Source of the DNA: Gelatoporia subvermispora B
Taxonomy: Eukaryota > Basidiomycota > Agaricomycetes > Polyporales > Gelatoporiaceae
Length of the DNA: 64,000 bases
Assembly: GCA_000320605.2 (NCBI GenBank)
Contig: KB445791.1
Location: forward strand, 2,964,576-3,028,575
Reading direction: 5' to 3'
In this document: positions 34,813 to 47,000 of the stretch, piece by piece
How positions within the stretch are numbered: position 1 is the stretch's first letter
How the letters are laid out: each line of letters opens with the position of its first letter
Made by a program: the position numbers and the translations under genes
Notes under the pieces: model-generated
What the model was told of the DNA's origin: nothing
Seen by the model: the letters and a program-made list of their open reading frames with translations, nothing else
Database searches by the model: none

Positions 34813-35840
34813 CTATATCTCTGTTAGCCTGATTTGCCACGGGGGAAAGCCGTGCAGCTCAAGCGGCACTTTATAGTGTTTGCGTGGGGTGAGACTACGG
34901 ACTATCATCAAGTCTGGAGGCGGGAACCCGTGTTCGCCTGCTCACCACATCAGGAAAAGTGGATAAGGTGTTGCGGGTATGCTCGACTGACCTTCTAACG
35001 AAGCCTTGAGATCTTCTATGCTCACGCTGAATTCTTCATCTTGAGTTTTATGGTCTGAATCCCGGTGATGCGCCAAGCTTGTCCGCAAAAGACTGGACGC
35101 AACAGTGCTTATAGCAGCCTTACTTGAACGCTGAGACAATATGTGCAGGGTCAAAGTTTTGGAACCAATGTCCTTCTCTAGTCAAGAAAGCCCTGCATCA
35201 GCATCGACCTTCACTAGTGTGATATACTAATGTACCTGACTGACGCCTCCTCCTCAGCGTATGTTTGCCTGCAGACAGCCTTTGTCTTGTCCTGTCTTGA
35301 GGGCCCGCAAGCTCAAGTGTTGTGACACCAAGCTGCAGTCTTTGGCTTTTCTGATTCGGAGAAACAGGCCTTGAGTCCGAGCTATCAGATTCCGGGGGTG
35401 TCGGCGGAAACTCCAGGCCAGAATCAGTGACGCTGCCATCGGAGATGTCGTCTGAAGACGCGTCGAACAGCTCTCGGATGTCCGCAATGACTCTCGGAAG
35501 AATATCTAGTCCGCTATGAGCTCACATGGGTATACGTTCGGAAAAAGCAGAGCCTTCACATACCGTGACGATCATACACGGAAAGTCTGGTGATTCCGAC
35601 CACGCGGCACCAGGATACCAGATTCTGAACAGCTTCAAGTGCCTGGTCCTTGAAAGAGTCCGTGTCGAAGGGTTTGCTGTCTGCGTATAGTACAAACGCT
35701 AGGTGTTGCGGTAGTTTGGGTCTTTTTGCATCTAATGGTGCGGGTAGATGATCGACTTGCCCGAAGGTAGATTTCACAGTATTGTAGATCCAGTATAGTG
35801 CATGCAGAATATAGAGGGCAAGCGACGCCAATCCAAACAT
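34813..35840 (-). CDS. NUS1: Dehydrodolichyl diphosphate synthase subunit Nus1
   Basis: Nus1 (NgBR in animals) is the non-catalytic partner of the cis-prenyltransferase that makes dolichol precursors for glycosylation, at the ER membrane. The N-terminus (MFGLASLALYILHALYWIY) is a membrane anchor. Then come LPQHLAFVLYADSK, QALEAVQNLVSWCRVVGIT and LSVYDRHG, the degenerate cis-prenyltransferase fold. After the last intron the protein reads DLMIVRSLTPRKHYKVPLEL and ends HGFPPWQIRLTEI-stop, the conserved C-terminus needed for complex activity; in the family an RxG motif lies here, replaced by RLTEI-type ends in fungi. A Ser/Pro-rich insert lies in the middle. About four introns. Confidence 0.92.
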
Positions 35841-36255
35841 CGCGGTAAAACGAGTGACAAGATGACAACGTGAAGTGGTCTTTACAGAGACCCAAGAAGC
35901 CTATTGCCCACAGAGCCGTTGTTCAGTACCGATACGAGATAATTCGGACTGTTGGGGACTGTAGGTGTTGGAATGTAGACGTGTTCTGCTGCTGTGCGCA
36001 CGCGGTGACCGTGTCAATCACGTGTCAGCGCTTGCTGTGCTCTTCGTGGTGATGAAGGGCAACAGATGCACAACTGGTCGAAGTCAGATACATGCTAAAC
36101 ATATCTCCTATCGAAGATACGGATATAACCACAGTCTATATGCGGATTACATGTGGGATATGCTTCCATGCAATAGTCATCTCGGGTGAGACGCCGCAAG
36201 GCTGTTCCATAGATTGTCCGTATACTGTTACACCGATTATACAACGCGTATGCAA
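35841..36255. other. Intergenic, NUS1 promoter / SEC17 3' end
   Basis: 415 bp between two minus-strand genes; nothing recognised. Confidence 0.4.
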
Positions 36256-37293
36256 TTATGTCAAGCCCGGCTCCTCCTGGATGCTCCTCTTGACCTTGAG
36301 CAGGATATTGGTCTTCCAGTTGTCCAGCTTCGTGATCTGATCGAACTCGAATACTGCCGCGGTGAACTTCTCGAGGTCGCCGGCCTCTATCGCCTCAATG
36401 AGGATGTTTACGAATTTAGCTTCACGAGTGGAGGTGAAGGTCGTGTCGAGAGCAGAGTATTTGCCGAGGTTGCGCTTTGCGGTGATGGTGTCCTAAGAGC
36501 AATTGAGATATGCGAGTCGGCTCACATCAGAAAGAGGACTAACCCCCATTGCCAGAGCGCATAGGCTAGATCTGAGCCAGTACTCCTTTACACTGTATTT
36601 AGTGAGGGCGGAGTTCAACGAGCCGTTCGCAACCTGCTCGTAAAGAGCGATTGCTTGAGGGTAATCTTCCAGCTCGGCATGGAGGTCGGCTGCATCTTTG
36701 AAACATCCGTTTGCCGTCCTAAAGCACCAAGAATCTCAGCAATCTGGAGGGTTTTATGATAGAGAAATGAGCGTAGCACTAACGCTTGCGCATCCTCCTG
36801 AGAGTACCACTCGGCTGCGCGCTCGAAGCTCTCGCATGCCTTGCGCAGGTGGTTAAGCTCCTGAAGGTAGATTTGGCCAATCTCCTTCTCCCTATCCGCG
36901 GCCTGTCTAAACCGACCGCCCTTGGTGAGGTGTGTGATTGTGTGTGTCAACGCCTGGATCGCCACTGCACGCAATGCCTGAGCTAACGCGACCATGACAT
37001 ACGCGCCTCCACTCACATTCGGGGTGTCCACGTTTGTAGGCCTTCGCCGCGTTCCACCATGCGTTCGCAGCCTCGTTCGTCTCATTGGACTTCTCGCGGC
37101 ACTCGGCTTCGCGTGCGTGTGCATCGCCCGCCTCCCTGAAGAGCTTGTCGATCTTGAAGGCGTTCGCAGCCTGCTGATACAGATCTCCGGCCTCCTCGTA
37201 CTTGGTGGACGAGGACGAGAACCACCCAGCGGAAGAGTTGGCCTTCTTATCAGCCTTCTCTAGTAGAGTCTGTGCTGGCGATTTGGATGGCAT
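36256..37293 (-). CDS. SEC17: Alpha-SNAP (Sec17)
   Basis: Sec17 recruits the ATPase Sec18/NSF to SNARE bundles so they can be taken apart after membrane fusion. The protein starts MPSKSPAQTLLEKADKKA, then GWFSSSSTKYEEAGDLYQQA (the WFSS membrane-contact loop) and a series of TPR-like helices: FREAGDAHAREAECREKS, ANAWWNAAKAYKRGHPE, FRQAADREKEIGQIYLQEL and HLRKACESFERAAEWYSQE. The C-terminal helix that stimulates the NSF ATPase ends KRSIQEEPGLT-stop with the expected acidic residues. About five introns. It is divergent from the mutase gene with 254 bp between the start codons. Confidence 0.96.
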
Positions 37294-37547
37294 GGGTGAA
37301 AGGGTCTGAGTGATGGTAAGGCGATGACAGTGGTGGATGCGTACTGCGTCTCAGTCCGGATTACTGGGCGCCTAGATGAGATGCGCGGTGGCTGGAGATG
37401 GCTGTCCGAACCAGTTCGTCACCGCCGACGACCGTATTGCCTCTAGCCGATATCCATCTATTCATACCACGTAGACAATAGACCTTTTATACGTCTCTAC
37501 ACGCACCACTGCTACCCCATCTTCCCTGTCTGTCTACCCTAGCGAAC
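37294..37547. promoter_or_regulatory. Divergent promoter, SEC17 / PCM1
   Basis: 254 bp separate two divergent start codons, so both core promoters must fit here. Pyrimidine-rich just before the PCM1 start (about 37495-37540). No defined site recognised. Confidence 0.45.
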
Positions 37548-39478
37548 ATGGCCGAACTCCCTCTCGAAGCTCTCCAGAATCTCGCCGATCTGCATCCGAA
37601 GCCCACCAACTTGCACTTCCAGTATGGCACGGCAGGCTTCAGGACTCTGTGCGTTACGTCGCATCATCAATGGCACGCATAGGATTGACGAATATCTCTC
37701 TCCAGGGGCAACACGATGGACTCGGTGATGTTCCGCGTCGGTGTGTTGGCTGGGTTGCGCAGCAAGAAACTGGACGGCAAGACTATCGGAGTGATGGTCA
37801 CTGCATCTCACAACCTTGAGCCTGTAAGATCGGATTGCCCCGTGTTCTGCATCTATCGCTGATTGTCATCCTCAGGACAATGGCGTCAAGCTCGTCGACC
37901 CTCGCGGCGAGATGCTGGAGGCCGCTTGGGAGGTCCACGCTACAACCCTCGCAAATGCGCCTACGACGGCGGCCTTCATCGATGCTCTCAGCACTGTCGT
38001 CAAGAACGCTAAAATAGATCTCTCAAAGCCTGCTCGAGTAGTGTATGCGAGAGACACTCGCCCCTCTGGACCCGCCCTTGTTGCCGCGCTCGAGGACGGC
38101 TTCAAGGCCATCGGGGCTTCCGCTCGGGACGCGGGAGTGACCACCACTCCCGTCCTGCACTACTTGGTCAGGGCGATTAACACAAAAGGCACTAAGAACG
38201 AGTATGGCGATGATTCCGAGGAAGGTTATATGCAAAAGCTGAGCTCAGCATTCAAGAAGCTCGTTGTAAGACTTTCGCTTTATCTACACAATCGCCGGAC
38301 TCACAACGATTCTTCGCCTTAGGCCGGCAAGGCAGCTACCCCTCCTCTCGTAATTGATTGTGCCAACGGTGTCGGTGCTCAGGCAGCTGTGAAGCTGTCG
38401 GAATACTTGGGTGATTCCCTCAAGCTCATACTACACAACACTGCTACTACTACTCCCGGAGCACTGAACAATGCTTGCGGTGCCGATTTCGTCAAGACCT
38501 CGCAGAAGCTGCCGCCTTCGTTGGCTTCTGTGCTCAACCCCGGACAGCGTGCTTGCAGTCTTGATGGTGACGCCGACCGTCTCATGTACTTCCACTTAGA
38601 CGATAGAGGTCTATTCCACATGCTAGACGGTGACAAGATCGCGGCATTGGTAGCAGCCTTCATCGTCGAGCTCGTCAAAGCAGCTGGCCTCGAGGAGGAG
38701 ATCCACGTGGGTGTCGTTCAGACAGCCTATGCCAACGGCGCTTCAACTAAGTACCTCTCAGAGGTGAGTGGATTACGACATACGTCTTGAACAATTGGCA
38801 CTCACTGCTTCTTTAGCGCCTCCCCGTCACTTGCGTCCCGACAGGTGTCAAGCACCTGCACCACGCTGCCGAGCGATATGACATTGGGGTTTACTTTGAG
38901 GCAAACGGACATGGCACCGTTCTCTTCTCTCCTGAGACTACGGAGAAGCTCAACACCCATCAGCCCTCGACTCCGGCGCAGTCTACCGCCTTGGGTCATC
39001 TCGTGAACCTTACGCAGCTCATCAACCAGACCGTCGGAGATGCGCTTTCTGACATGCTCCTCGTGGAGGTCGTACTTACACACAAGTCATACAGCGGCAT
39101 CGAGTGGGATTCCCTGTATCACGATCTCCCCAACCGACTTGTCAAAGTTGTCGTCGCCAACCGGAACGTCTTCAAGACCGAGGATGCCGAGAGGCGCCTC
39201 GTGAGCCCTCCTGGCCTCCAGCAGAAGATCGATGAGCTGGTCCGGCGATACGAGTCTGGGCGCGCGTTTGTGCGGCCGAGCGGAACAGAGGATGTGGTCA
39301 GAGTCTATGCCGAGGCGACAACGAGGACGCAGGCTGATGGTACGTGACACGTTTCGTTTCCATTGTGAGTGCGCTCTGAACCCGATGGGGCACTGCAGAT
39401 CTCGCCTTCCGTGTCGGCGGCCTCGTGTATGATGAGGTCGGAGGAGACCCGAGCAAGCGCCCCGCTGAATTCCTGTAG
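37548..39478 (+). CDS. PCM1: Phosphoacetylglucosamine mutase
   Basis: It converts GlcNAc-6-phosphate to GlcNAc-1-phosphate on the way to UDP-GlcNAc, the precursor of chitin and N-glycans. Exons give MAELPLEALQNLADLH, FQYGTAGFRTL, then the catalytic serine loop VMVTASHNLEPDNGVKLVDP, CSLDGDADRLMYFH (metal site), YFEANGHGTVLFS (sugar-binding loop) and FVRPSGTEDVVRVYAEA (phosphate loop), ending KRPAEFL. Full length with five introns, all domains present. One oddity: the Pro after HN in the serine loop (usually ASHNP) is Leu. AGM1 is the human name. Confidence 0.96.
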
Positions 39479-39881
39479 CCGCGCCGTGTGCGCGCGGTAG
39501 ACGGGAGCTTGTGGCCCGTAAACGATATTGGTAGGAAAGCATGAGAAAGATACCTGTATTACTAGTAATGCCTGCGACGGCAATGGATACATAGTGGATT
39601 TGCAATGGGCTATTTGACTTGCATCGACGGTGACTGTAACTTGTCGCAGCCCCTGCAGCCGCCTTCCAGGAGGTGCAATACGTCACGACAGAATTGCGCT
39701 GGATGACCTTCGTGCGCCTTCCTAATTGATCGAGTCACCGGGAATCTCCGGAAATGAGCAGGGAAAGGTGGCGGGCCAGCATTTGGCAGTGAAATATCAC
39801 CATGTCTGACGGACCTTCATACCACTTGCCAGCTCCCTGTAGCTTGTCTCTCGTGCTTTCAATCTCGCCTGTGTGGTATCC
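39479..39881. other. Intergenic, PCM1 / DUG3
   Basis: 403 bp between two plus-strand genes; no element or gene recognised. Confidence 0.4.
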
Positions 39882-41447
39882 ATGTGCCGCTTCGTGATAT
39901 ACAAGGGCACCAAACCTGTGCAGCTTTGCCACTTGCTCACTCGGCCATGCCACTCGATCATTAACCAGGCTTTCGACTCCCGGCTAAGGTTGGACCGGAG
40001 AAGACCCATAAACGGCGATGGGTTCGGCGTTGGTATGTCGCCCAGCACGTATTCCACGTCCACTGCTGACGAGCGTTGCTGCTAGGTTGGTATGACTCGA
40101 GCCATGACGAAGAACTCGGGAGCCAGCCTTGCATCTTCACGTCCGTGACACCTGTGAGTGCAACAGACAGTACCAGTATTTTCCACGCACTGTCTTATCC
40201 ATCTGCAGGCGTGGAACAATGTCAACCTTATCCGCCTCGCGGAGAAGATCAAGTCGCCATTGGTCTTGTGAGCATACGTGTCGTGGGGCTGTCGTGCAAT
40301 GTCGCTAATGGCACCGTAGTGCTCACGTCCGTGCCACTACCGCAGGGTCGCTTAGTCTGGACAATTGTCATCCATGGTCCTTCGGGAAGATTATGGTGAG
40401 TGGAGTCACAGCATCTGCACGCGTTACCCGTACCCACAGGCCCCCGTCTTGTAGTTCATGCACAATGGCGGTATCGCAGAGTTCACAAGAATCAAGCGCA
40501 AGCTGCAGTCGTATCTGTCGGACGAGATTTTCAACGTGGTTCAGGGCAACACAGGTACTGCCGGTTCACCTCATTTCATCACGGGAGCTTATTTGCGGCA
40601 GATTCCGAATGGGCTTTCGCTCTATTCTTGTCAAAGGTAGCTTCGTTCAGCGTTGCGTATACGTCCTGTTGCTCATACGCAATGATGTAGCTTCCAAATG
40701 TACATGCTCGTACTTTCAGTACACATGTTCTCCGGAAGGCCATGGAGGACACGATCGCGCATATCAACGAGATGACTGAAGAGGAGGGCATCACAGAGGT
40801 GAGACGATATCGACAAAGCCCAGAGTACGACATTCACCAGTCATTAGCCGAGCCTCATGAACTTCTGCGTCACCGACGGAGAAAGTGTCATCGCCACCCG
40901 ATACATCTCCTCCAGGACAGAGGAGGCAGCATCTCTGGTGCGTGGCTTCGATCGTTATCATGTTGTACTCATAACTGAATCTAAACGCTCCGCCAGTGGT
41001 TCTCGTCTGGTACAACCTTCAGTGAATACGCTGAAGGCGGTCACTACAAGATGTCCAAGATGGACAAACGGGAGAATATCATCATGGTGAGAGGGCATAC
41101 TCATGTGGATGTACTGACGACTGACCTCCTCCAGATTGCCAGCGAACCTCTAACATTTGAAAAGGGTAAGTCACACATGCGTATACTCCGGTGGCGTTTC
41201 TCTGAGGTCTCTTTTAGCGGACTGGATGGAGATCAAGACGAATCACATGGTCGTCATCACACCGAAGATGAACCTACTCCAGATCCCCGTCATAGACAAG
41301 TATCACGTCCCACCATCTGATCCCGCAGCGCTCAACCGTGGCACTGACTTCGCCGCTGCGAAAGGCTTCTTGAGTCCAGGTCCACGAAGAGACGTGGCTG
41401 CCATATCGTCCGACACGGACGCTCTACCCTCACTAGAGCCGATCTGA
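39882..41447 (+). CDS. DUG3: Dug3-type class II glutamine amidotransferase
   Basis: Dug3 works with Dug2 to split the gamma-glutamyl bond of glutathione in the cytosol. The start is fixed by chemistry: MCRFVIYKGTKPVQL puts Cys at position 2, the nucleophile freed when Met is removed, so the in-frame ATG at 39873 is not used. Conserved parts: GDGFGVGWYDS, FAHVRATTAG, LDNCHPWSFGKIMFMHNGG, DSEWAFALFLSK and later FCVTDGESVIATRYIS. The C-terminal part has SEPLTFEKADW, MEIKTNHMVVITPKMNLLQ, then a variable tail ending LPSLEPI. About nine introns. No partner gene (DUG1, DUG2) lies in the window. Confidence 0.93.
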
Positions 41448-41849
41448 TGATTTCCACAGCGCTTCATCGTATTGTTACTGTAGACCACCCCTCTGTGCTT
41501 CTATTACCCTATGTATCATACCCTAATGTTCGACCGCGGATTTCGTGTGTACATTTGTAGAGTTCATGAATACGGACGTTTCTTTGGTTGCTCAAGTCTA
41601 GCCTCCCGTAGGCAGACATTTACTAATCTATCGGAGGTGAGCAGGATGAGCACAAGCTCGAGATTACTCTCAGGTGCTCGACGGTCGCGGGATGAATTTA
41701 GCACGTGGCAAGAGAGACGCGCGTTGAAAGCGTGCCTTGTGAAAGATGGGCTGTCCCCTACCAGTGTCCTTGGGTGCTGGTGGTGGCTCACGGCGTTTGC
41801 AGACGCTCCGGCCTATACCCACCACCAGTCCTATCCGGTGAAGCGAGAA
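41448..41849. other. Intergenic, DUG3 / ICE2
   Basis: 402 bp; an open frame (41511-41906) crosses it into ICE2 but lacks likeness to any family. Probably 3' UTR and promoter. Confidence 0.4.
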
Positions 41850-43206
41850 ATGGCGGCGGCAGGTCCCCAGCTCATTTGGCGGGTTGTGGCGAGCACGGCC
41901 AGGTGAGTACTAGTTTGTGCTCCTGAAATCAACGGCACCAACTCACGTCCATTGTCCCCGCCAGGCTCTCCAGTGTCCTCCAGATCTTGATATTCCTGCC
42001 TCTGACGCTGTCAACTCTGTCGACGTCGGCTTTCTTGTTGCTGTCCTTACTACTCTTCCTCCACTCACTCATTCACGGAACACTTCTGCTCGTATGGGGA
42101 TCCGAGGTTCTGTCACTCCTCCAGGTGCCTATGCACCCGTTTCTACTACTGGTCTGTTTCAATGCGTTCTCGGAAAGTGTTTCTCCGTTCTTGGTAACTG
42201 CTGCGTCGTGGTGGGGGACAATCCTGAATTGGTCTAGTCCTGGCTTCATCGTGATGGAGGGTCTGTCAAGCCTGCTAGTGGTACAGAAACTCGGACAGAT
42301 GGGCAAGGAACTGGTGGGCCAGGGAGACGTCTATCAGTTTGGGTTCCTAGTTGCTGCGGCAGCTGCATACGTCACGTCTGCATGGTGGATTGTTGCGGTG
42401 AGTTTCGCTGCATTCCGGTCTGAGCCCCTCCTGAACCCCTCAAACAGACATACCCGGCAGCGGCGCAATCGCCCCTCTCATCTACATTACTGGGCGTTGC
42501 ATTGACATCTCTCATCTTCCTTACTCTCATCGGATTTGTCTTACGGCGCACGAACGTGATTGAGTCTTCCGGGTTGGCCCTATTCCTGGCTTATAACATC
42601 TGGCTCTGCGGATTTGATCAACAATCTTTCTCTGATCCTGCATCCTCGTAGTAAGTGTCTATGAACAACCGCCGTGAAATTTGATATTCATTGGTGTTTC
42701 ATTCTCAGCGTCCCGTTGATACCCAACATCGTCCCGCACCTTCAGACATTGGTCAACTTCATCATCAACACGCTTCCAAAACCTGTGCTTGTCGCCTTGT
42801 GTTACCGACTCATTGTTTTGCATTTCGCTTCCCGGATCCTTCCGACAATTGGCGCAGATAACTGGGAGAGTGAAGCCGGAGTAGATGATACCTGGGGCGA
42901 GCGACCTGTGGGTTGACGATATTCATTTTGACTGCATGAAATGTGCTGAATCATTTTCCACGCAGACATCTAGATTGACGCATCTATTGTTGACATACCG
43001 TCAAGCTATCTTTGTGACCGTGTACTCGCACCTTCTTCGTGAGTCCTAGACATCGTATCGCATGCTGTACGCGCTGATCACCCGACGTAGTACTTGACCA
43101 TTCATCGCAAGTCTGGTGGCGGTGGATGAGCATACTATTCACCCTTACGATGTGGGCAATCGAGATGCTCGTTACCAGCGACGACGAGAAGTACAAGGTC
43201 GACTGA
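41850..43206 (+). CDS. ICE2: ER membrane protein Ice2
   Basis: Ice2 is a polytopic ER protein that in yeast links lipid droplets to membrane synthesis and ER inheritance. The first exon is short (MAAAGPQLIWRVVASTAR), then a series of hydrophobic segments: LQILIFLPLTLSTLSTSAFL, FLHSLIHGTLLLVWG, FGFLVAAAAAYVTSAWWIV and TSLIFLTLIGFVLR. Two patches match the family by memory of yeast Ice2: RRTNVIESSGLALFLAYNIW, and the C-terminal VTVYSHLLLLDHSSQVWWRW with MWAIEMLVTSDD near the end. About four or five introns. No signal peptide; the start ATG at 41850 lies 53 bases before the first donor. The assignment rests on pattern and hydropathy. Confidence 0.88.
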
Positions 43207-43333
43207 TCAGCAGTTGCATGGATGCAGTAAAAGTACATATTGCGATCCTCTATCTTCGAATGTGACAACGCCCCGCAACACCCCGTACTGCGACATGACA
43301 AACGTTCTGCAGTGGAGCTCCATACATGCACAA

Positions 43334-43901
43334 CTATGCATTCGCCTTCCATTCTGCCTCTTCCTCCTGCTCGCCCTCATAGAATTCCCTCTTCCATATC
43401 TGCACCTTCGTCTTCACTTCCTCAAGAATGAACTCGCAGGCCCTGAAGGCCTCCTTGCGATGCGGCGAGGACACAGCGATGACGATCGAGGGTTCGCCGA
43501 CGGGGACGGTGCCCAGGCGGTGGTGGACCGCGGATTTGACGAGGGAAGTCGCAGGGAAGGGCTGATCCGGACTATGTGAGGAGCGCGCATGGGCTGTATG
43601 CGCGGCTCGGATGATGTCTGCCATCGTCTTGATGGCCATTTTGCTGTATGCCTGGTAATCTAGTCGAGTCACGACCTTGCCTTTGCTATTCCGTGAGATA
43701 CAGGGTTCCTGCGGGTGGGTAGAAGAACTTGCCCTTGAATGAGTTTCTTGTTGTACCAATGAACACTGCAATCGCCCCCGCCCTGTCATCTCCGACTGAG
43801 TTAATGATTTGCTGTGAATCTAGCGGCTCATGTGTGAGGACGCAGGTTCCCTCGGGTATCTCCAGTTGAGCATCGATTGAAGCGGAAGGTATGTTGCTCA
43901 T
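43334..43901 (-). CDS. MOCS2B: Molybdopterin synthase catalytic (large) subunit
   Basis: MoaE/MOCS2B transfers sulphur, carried on the small subunit, into precursor Z to form molybdopterin. Motifs: AGAIAVFIGTTRNSFKG, VTRLDYQAYSKMAIKTMADI, VHHRLGTVPVGEPSIVIAVS, PHRKEAFRACEFILEEVKTK and VQIWKREFYEGEQ (usually VPIWKKE, so Pro is Gln here), ending EWKANA. The ATG at 43901 (MSNIPSAS) is chosen; the frame extends to 43970 only with a TTG. One intron near the middle uses a GC donor (43681-43732). The small subunit is not in the window. It tails towards ICE2, 127 bp apart. Confidence 0.93.
43681..43732 (-). other. MOCS2B: GC-AG intron in MOCS2B
   Basis: On the minus strand the exon ends TTCAAGG, the intron opens GCAAGTTC and closes AGCAAAG (52 bp). 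It is needed to join NSFKG to KVVTRLDY in frame, as in the family. No GT donor in this stretch keeps the frame. Confidence 0.78.
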
Positions 43902-44097
43902 TATGGGATAGCTCGTAAATAGGGACACCACCACTTGATCTGCTGTGCGGCCTACGAAAACTTCAGTCAACTCGAGACAAGCGTAAGGTGAAGTCTGAAT
44001 GTGTCAAGCTCAGTGCACACCCAAGTGCATGCCAATCGAGTGCACCAGACTCGCTGCCCTCACATCGTCCGCGCATCTCGCCTAGATTAGATCAAGT
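43902..44097. promoter_or_regulatory. Divergent promoter, MOCS2B / PsuG-PsuK
   Basis: About 196 bp between two divergent start codons; both promoters must lie here. No clear motif. Confidence 0.4.
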
Positions 44098-47000
44098 ATG
44101 CATCTCAGATCTGTTCGCACTGTTGTCCCGGGCGCTAACATAAGCGGTTTGTGCGATGAGCAGCGGGAGGTCTCTCGTGGTCGTCTAGAGGTGCTTCCAT
44201 CTGGTATGCTCAAATACGCAACATCTTCTCCTTCATTATGTCTCGCAAGACACTCGAGACGTCACGCCTCCTCGTTAGTTGAAAGCCTCAGGAAGGGGGC
44301 ACCTATAGACGTCCATCCCGAAGTTCAAGATGCATTGGCGAGCCGGAAAGCAGTCGTCGCACTAGAAACCACTATTGTCACCCATGGGATGCCTCAACCT
44401 GTGAATCTCGAGACCGCACAGTCAGTTGAGAGCATTGTGCGCCGCACAGGCGCAATACCTGCGACGATCGGAGTCATCGGTGGACGGGTAAAGATCGGTC
44501 TTCATCCGCACGAGCTGGAGTATCTCGCAGATGTAAAGAACAACCCTGGCGTGGTGAAGCTCTCTCGCAGGGACATTGGCCCTGCTTTGGCATTGAGTAG
44601 AGATGGAGTTGAGTAGTGTGACATTAGCAGACTCGCCACGAGAGGTGAATTTGTACTAAGGCTCGATATCGTTAGGGGACGACCTGCAGTGCCACTCTGA
44701 TCTTTGCCGCCTTGGCTGGTATAAGAGTGCGTCCTGGTACTACCGTAAATTTTGAAATTATTGACTGTCTCATATGAAAGGTGTTCGCTACCGGAGGGTG
44801 AGTGGTCCCTCATCATTTGACAGTCTCCGCCGCCAATCTTGTACTGCGGTCACATAGCCTGGGTGGTGTACACCGAGGCGGCGAACACTGTACGCAGTTT
44901 CTCTCCGGACTCAGCCACATTTACCTGAACAAATGCTCCAGCTATGGATGTCTCCGCCGATCTCCAGGAGCTGACCAAGTGTCCGGTTGGGCTAGTGTCG
45001 GCTGGGGTCAAGTCTATCCTTGATATCGGAAGGTGCGTACCTCGTCCTTGTCCTTGAGCAGTGCTAAATCATCTCATTAGGACATTGGAGTACCTGGTAC
45101 ACCGTGGTTATATTCACCTACCCGCAGTATTCTGATATGATCTACAGGAAACCCTCGGTGTACCGGTACTATCCTACGCTGATACGGATGACTTTCCAGC
45201 TTTCTACAGTCGTCGGAGTGGATTCAAGGTTCGAATGTTCCGTAAGGATTGCCCTCATCATTGAGCTGACATAGCATGCAGAGCCCTTGGAGGATCAATG
45301 ATCCAGTATCTGCTGCTCGCATCCTGCGTTAGTAGTTCCCGCTCTTATCCAGTTGAGAATACACTCACTCGATATTATGACTAGACTCGCAATGGCAATT
45401 AGGAATGTCCAATGGTGCTCTTTTTGGTGTACCAATCCCGGAGAAGTACGAGGCTGTTGGAGAGGAACTTCAACAATCAGTCGAACAAGCTCTCAGGGAG
45501 GCTGATGATAACGGGATGAGCAAACGTGGGAAAGAGGCAACACCCTGGCTACTCAAGCGTGTCGGTGAACTGACCGCTGGGAGGTCTTTAGCTAGTAGTA
45601 AGTTCTACCCATATTCGAGTACGGCAACGAGCCTCACAAGATCAGACATCGCTTTAATCGAGAACACCGCACATGTTGGTTAGTGGATTCCGCTGCTTTC
45701 CCGCCGTTGATTGATCACGTTAATCACGTTAACTATAGGCGGTCAAATTGCAATAGCATATTCGGAATTAGAGAAGGGATCATCAGAGAGCAATTCTCGT
45801 ACAAATGTAAGACCCGATGCATAGGCACCTTTCATACAGGTTATAAATACAGTTTGTTTGCCAGTACTTTGTGCCTACGACAGTCGCGTCTTCTGAGCCT
45901 GCAAGCATACCTCGGAAGCCTGAGACATTTCCAAGTCCTACACCTTCTACAACGGTAAGAAGACTGGCCACTTCTGTCACGGTTTATGTTTCTCAAACCA
46001 TATAGCCTGCGAAGCTCGTTGTAGTTGGTTCAGCGGCAGTAGATGTCACAGCGCAAGCCAACCCTAATCCCGGTGCAGATCTTTCTCTGGGTTCGCAGTC
46101 TACGGTCCCAGGGGCCGTCTCGCTCAGCCTCGGAGGCGTCGCGCGGAATGTCGCGGAGGCCGCACACCGTATACTGACCGCTCACTCGCAAGGCCAATCT
46201 GGGGATACTTTGCTCATCTCCCCGCTAGGAAACGACTCCTTTGGCAATCTCCTCGTGAGTGAGACTGAGCGGATTGGTATGCGAACGGATGGTTTTGTAC
46301 GAACGGAAGGTGGCCGGTCTGCGGTTTGCAATATGGTGCTGGACACACAAGGCAGTCTTATTGGTGGAGTCGCGGATATGGATATAATTCATTCACTAGA
46401 GGTTCAGACTGTGAGTAACGCTGTGCAGCAATGCGTGATCACTCATCTAATGCACTGTTCTCTACATAGGTTCTCGCAAGTCTACAGTCAAATGCACCAA
46501 AACTCGTCGCTCTTGATGCCAATTTGACCCCAAAGACTCTGAGTTCCTTACTTGGACATTGTATCCAACACAATATCGATGGTACGTCGGTGCCACACCT
46601 CATGTGTACGGTCAGAGTCTAACATAACATCAGTTCTCTTGTTGGTAATTTACTATTTTCGAAGCCGATTTTTACCTGAACCGTTTCCTCCCCACAGCGA
46701 GCCTACCTCAGTCGTCAAGTCGACGGTCGTACTGCCGGCGATAGCAGCAGCTATGAATTCCATGACCCTCACACGTACTCCGGTGACATACGCTACACCC
46801 AACCTACTGGAGCTCGCAAGGATCTACCAAGAAGCACACGCTGGACCATTGGAGTTAACCTCGCACGCGAACTGGTGGAAGGTCATCGATAGCATGTCTC
46901 TGGGTACACAATACCGGACAGATCTCGAACTACTGGCTCGACGAGATGCATGTGACGATGACTCAACAAAAGGGACCCTCTCCTTCCTCGTTGAAAAGGG

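Noticed and set aside
43902..43970. Extension of MOCS2B upstream (TEVFVGRTADQ)
   Set aside because: The frame begins with TTG, not ATG; the family starts near the chosen Met.
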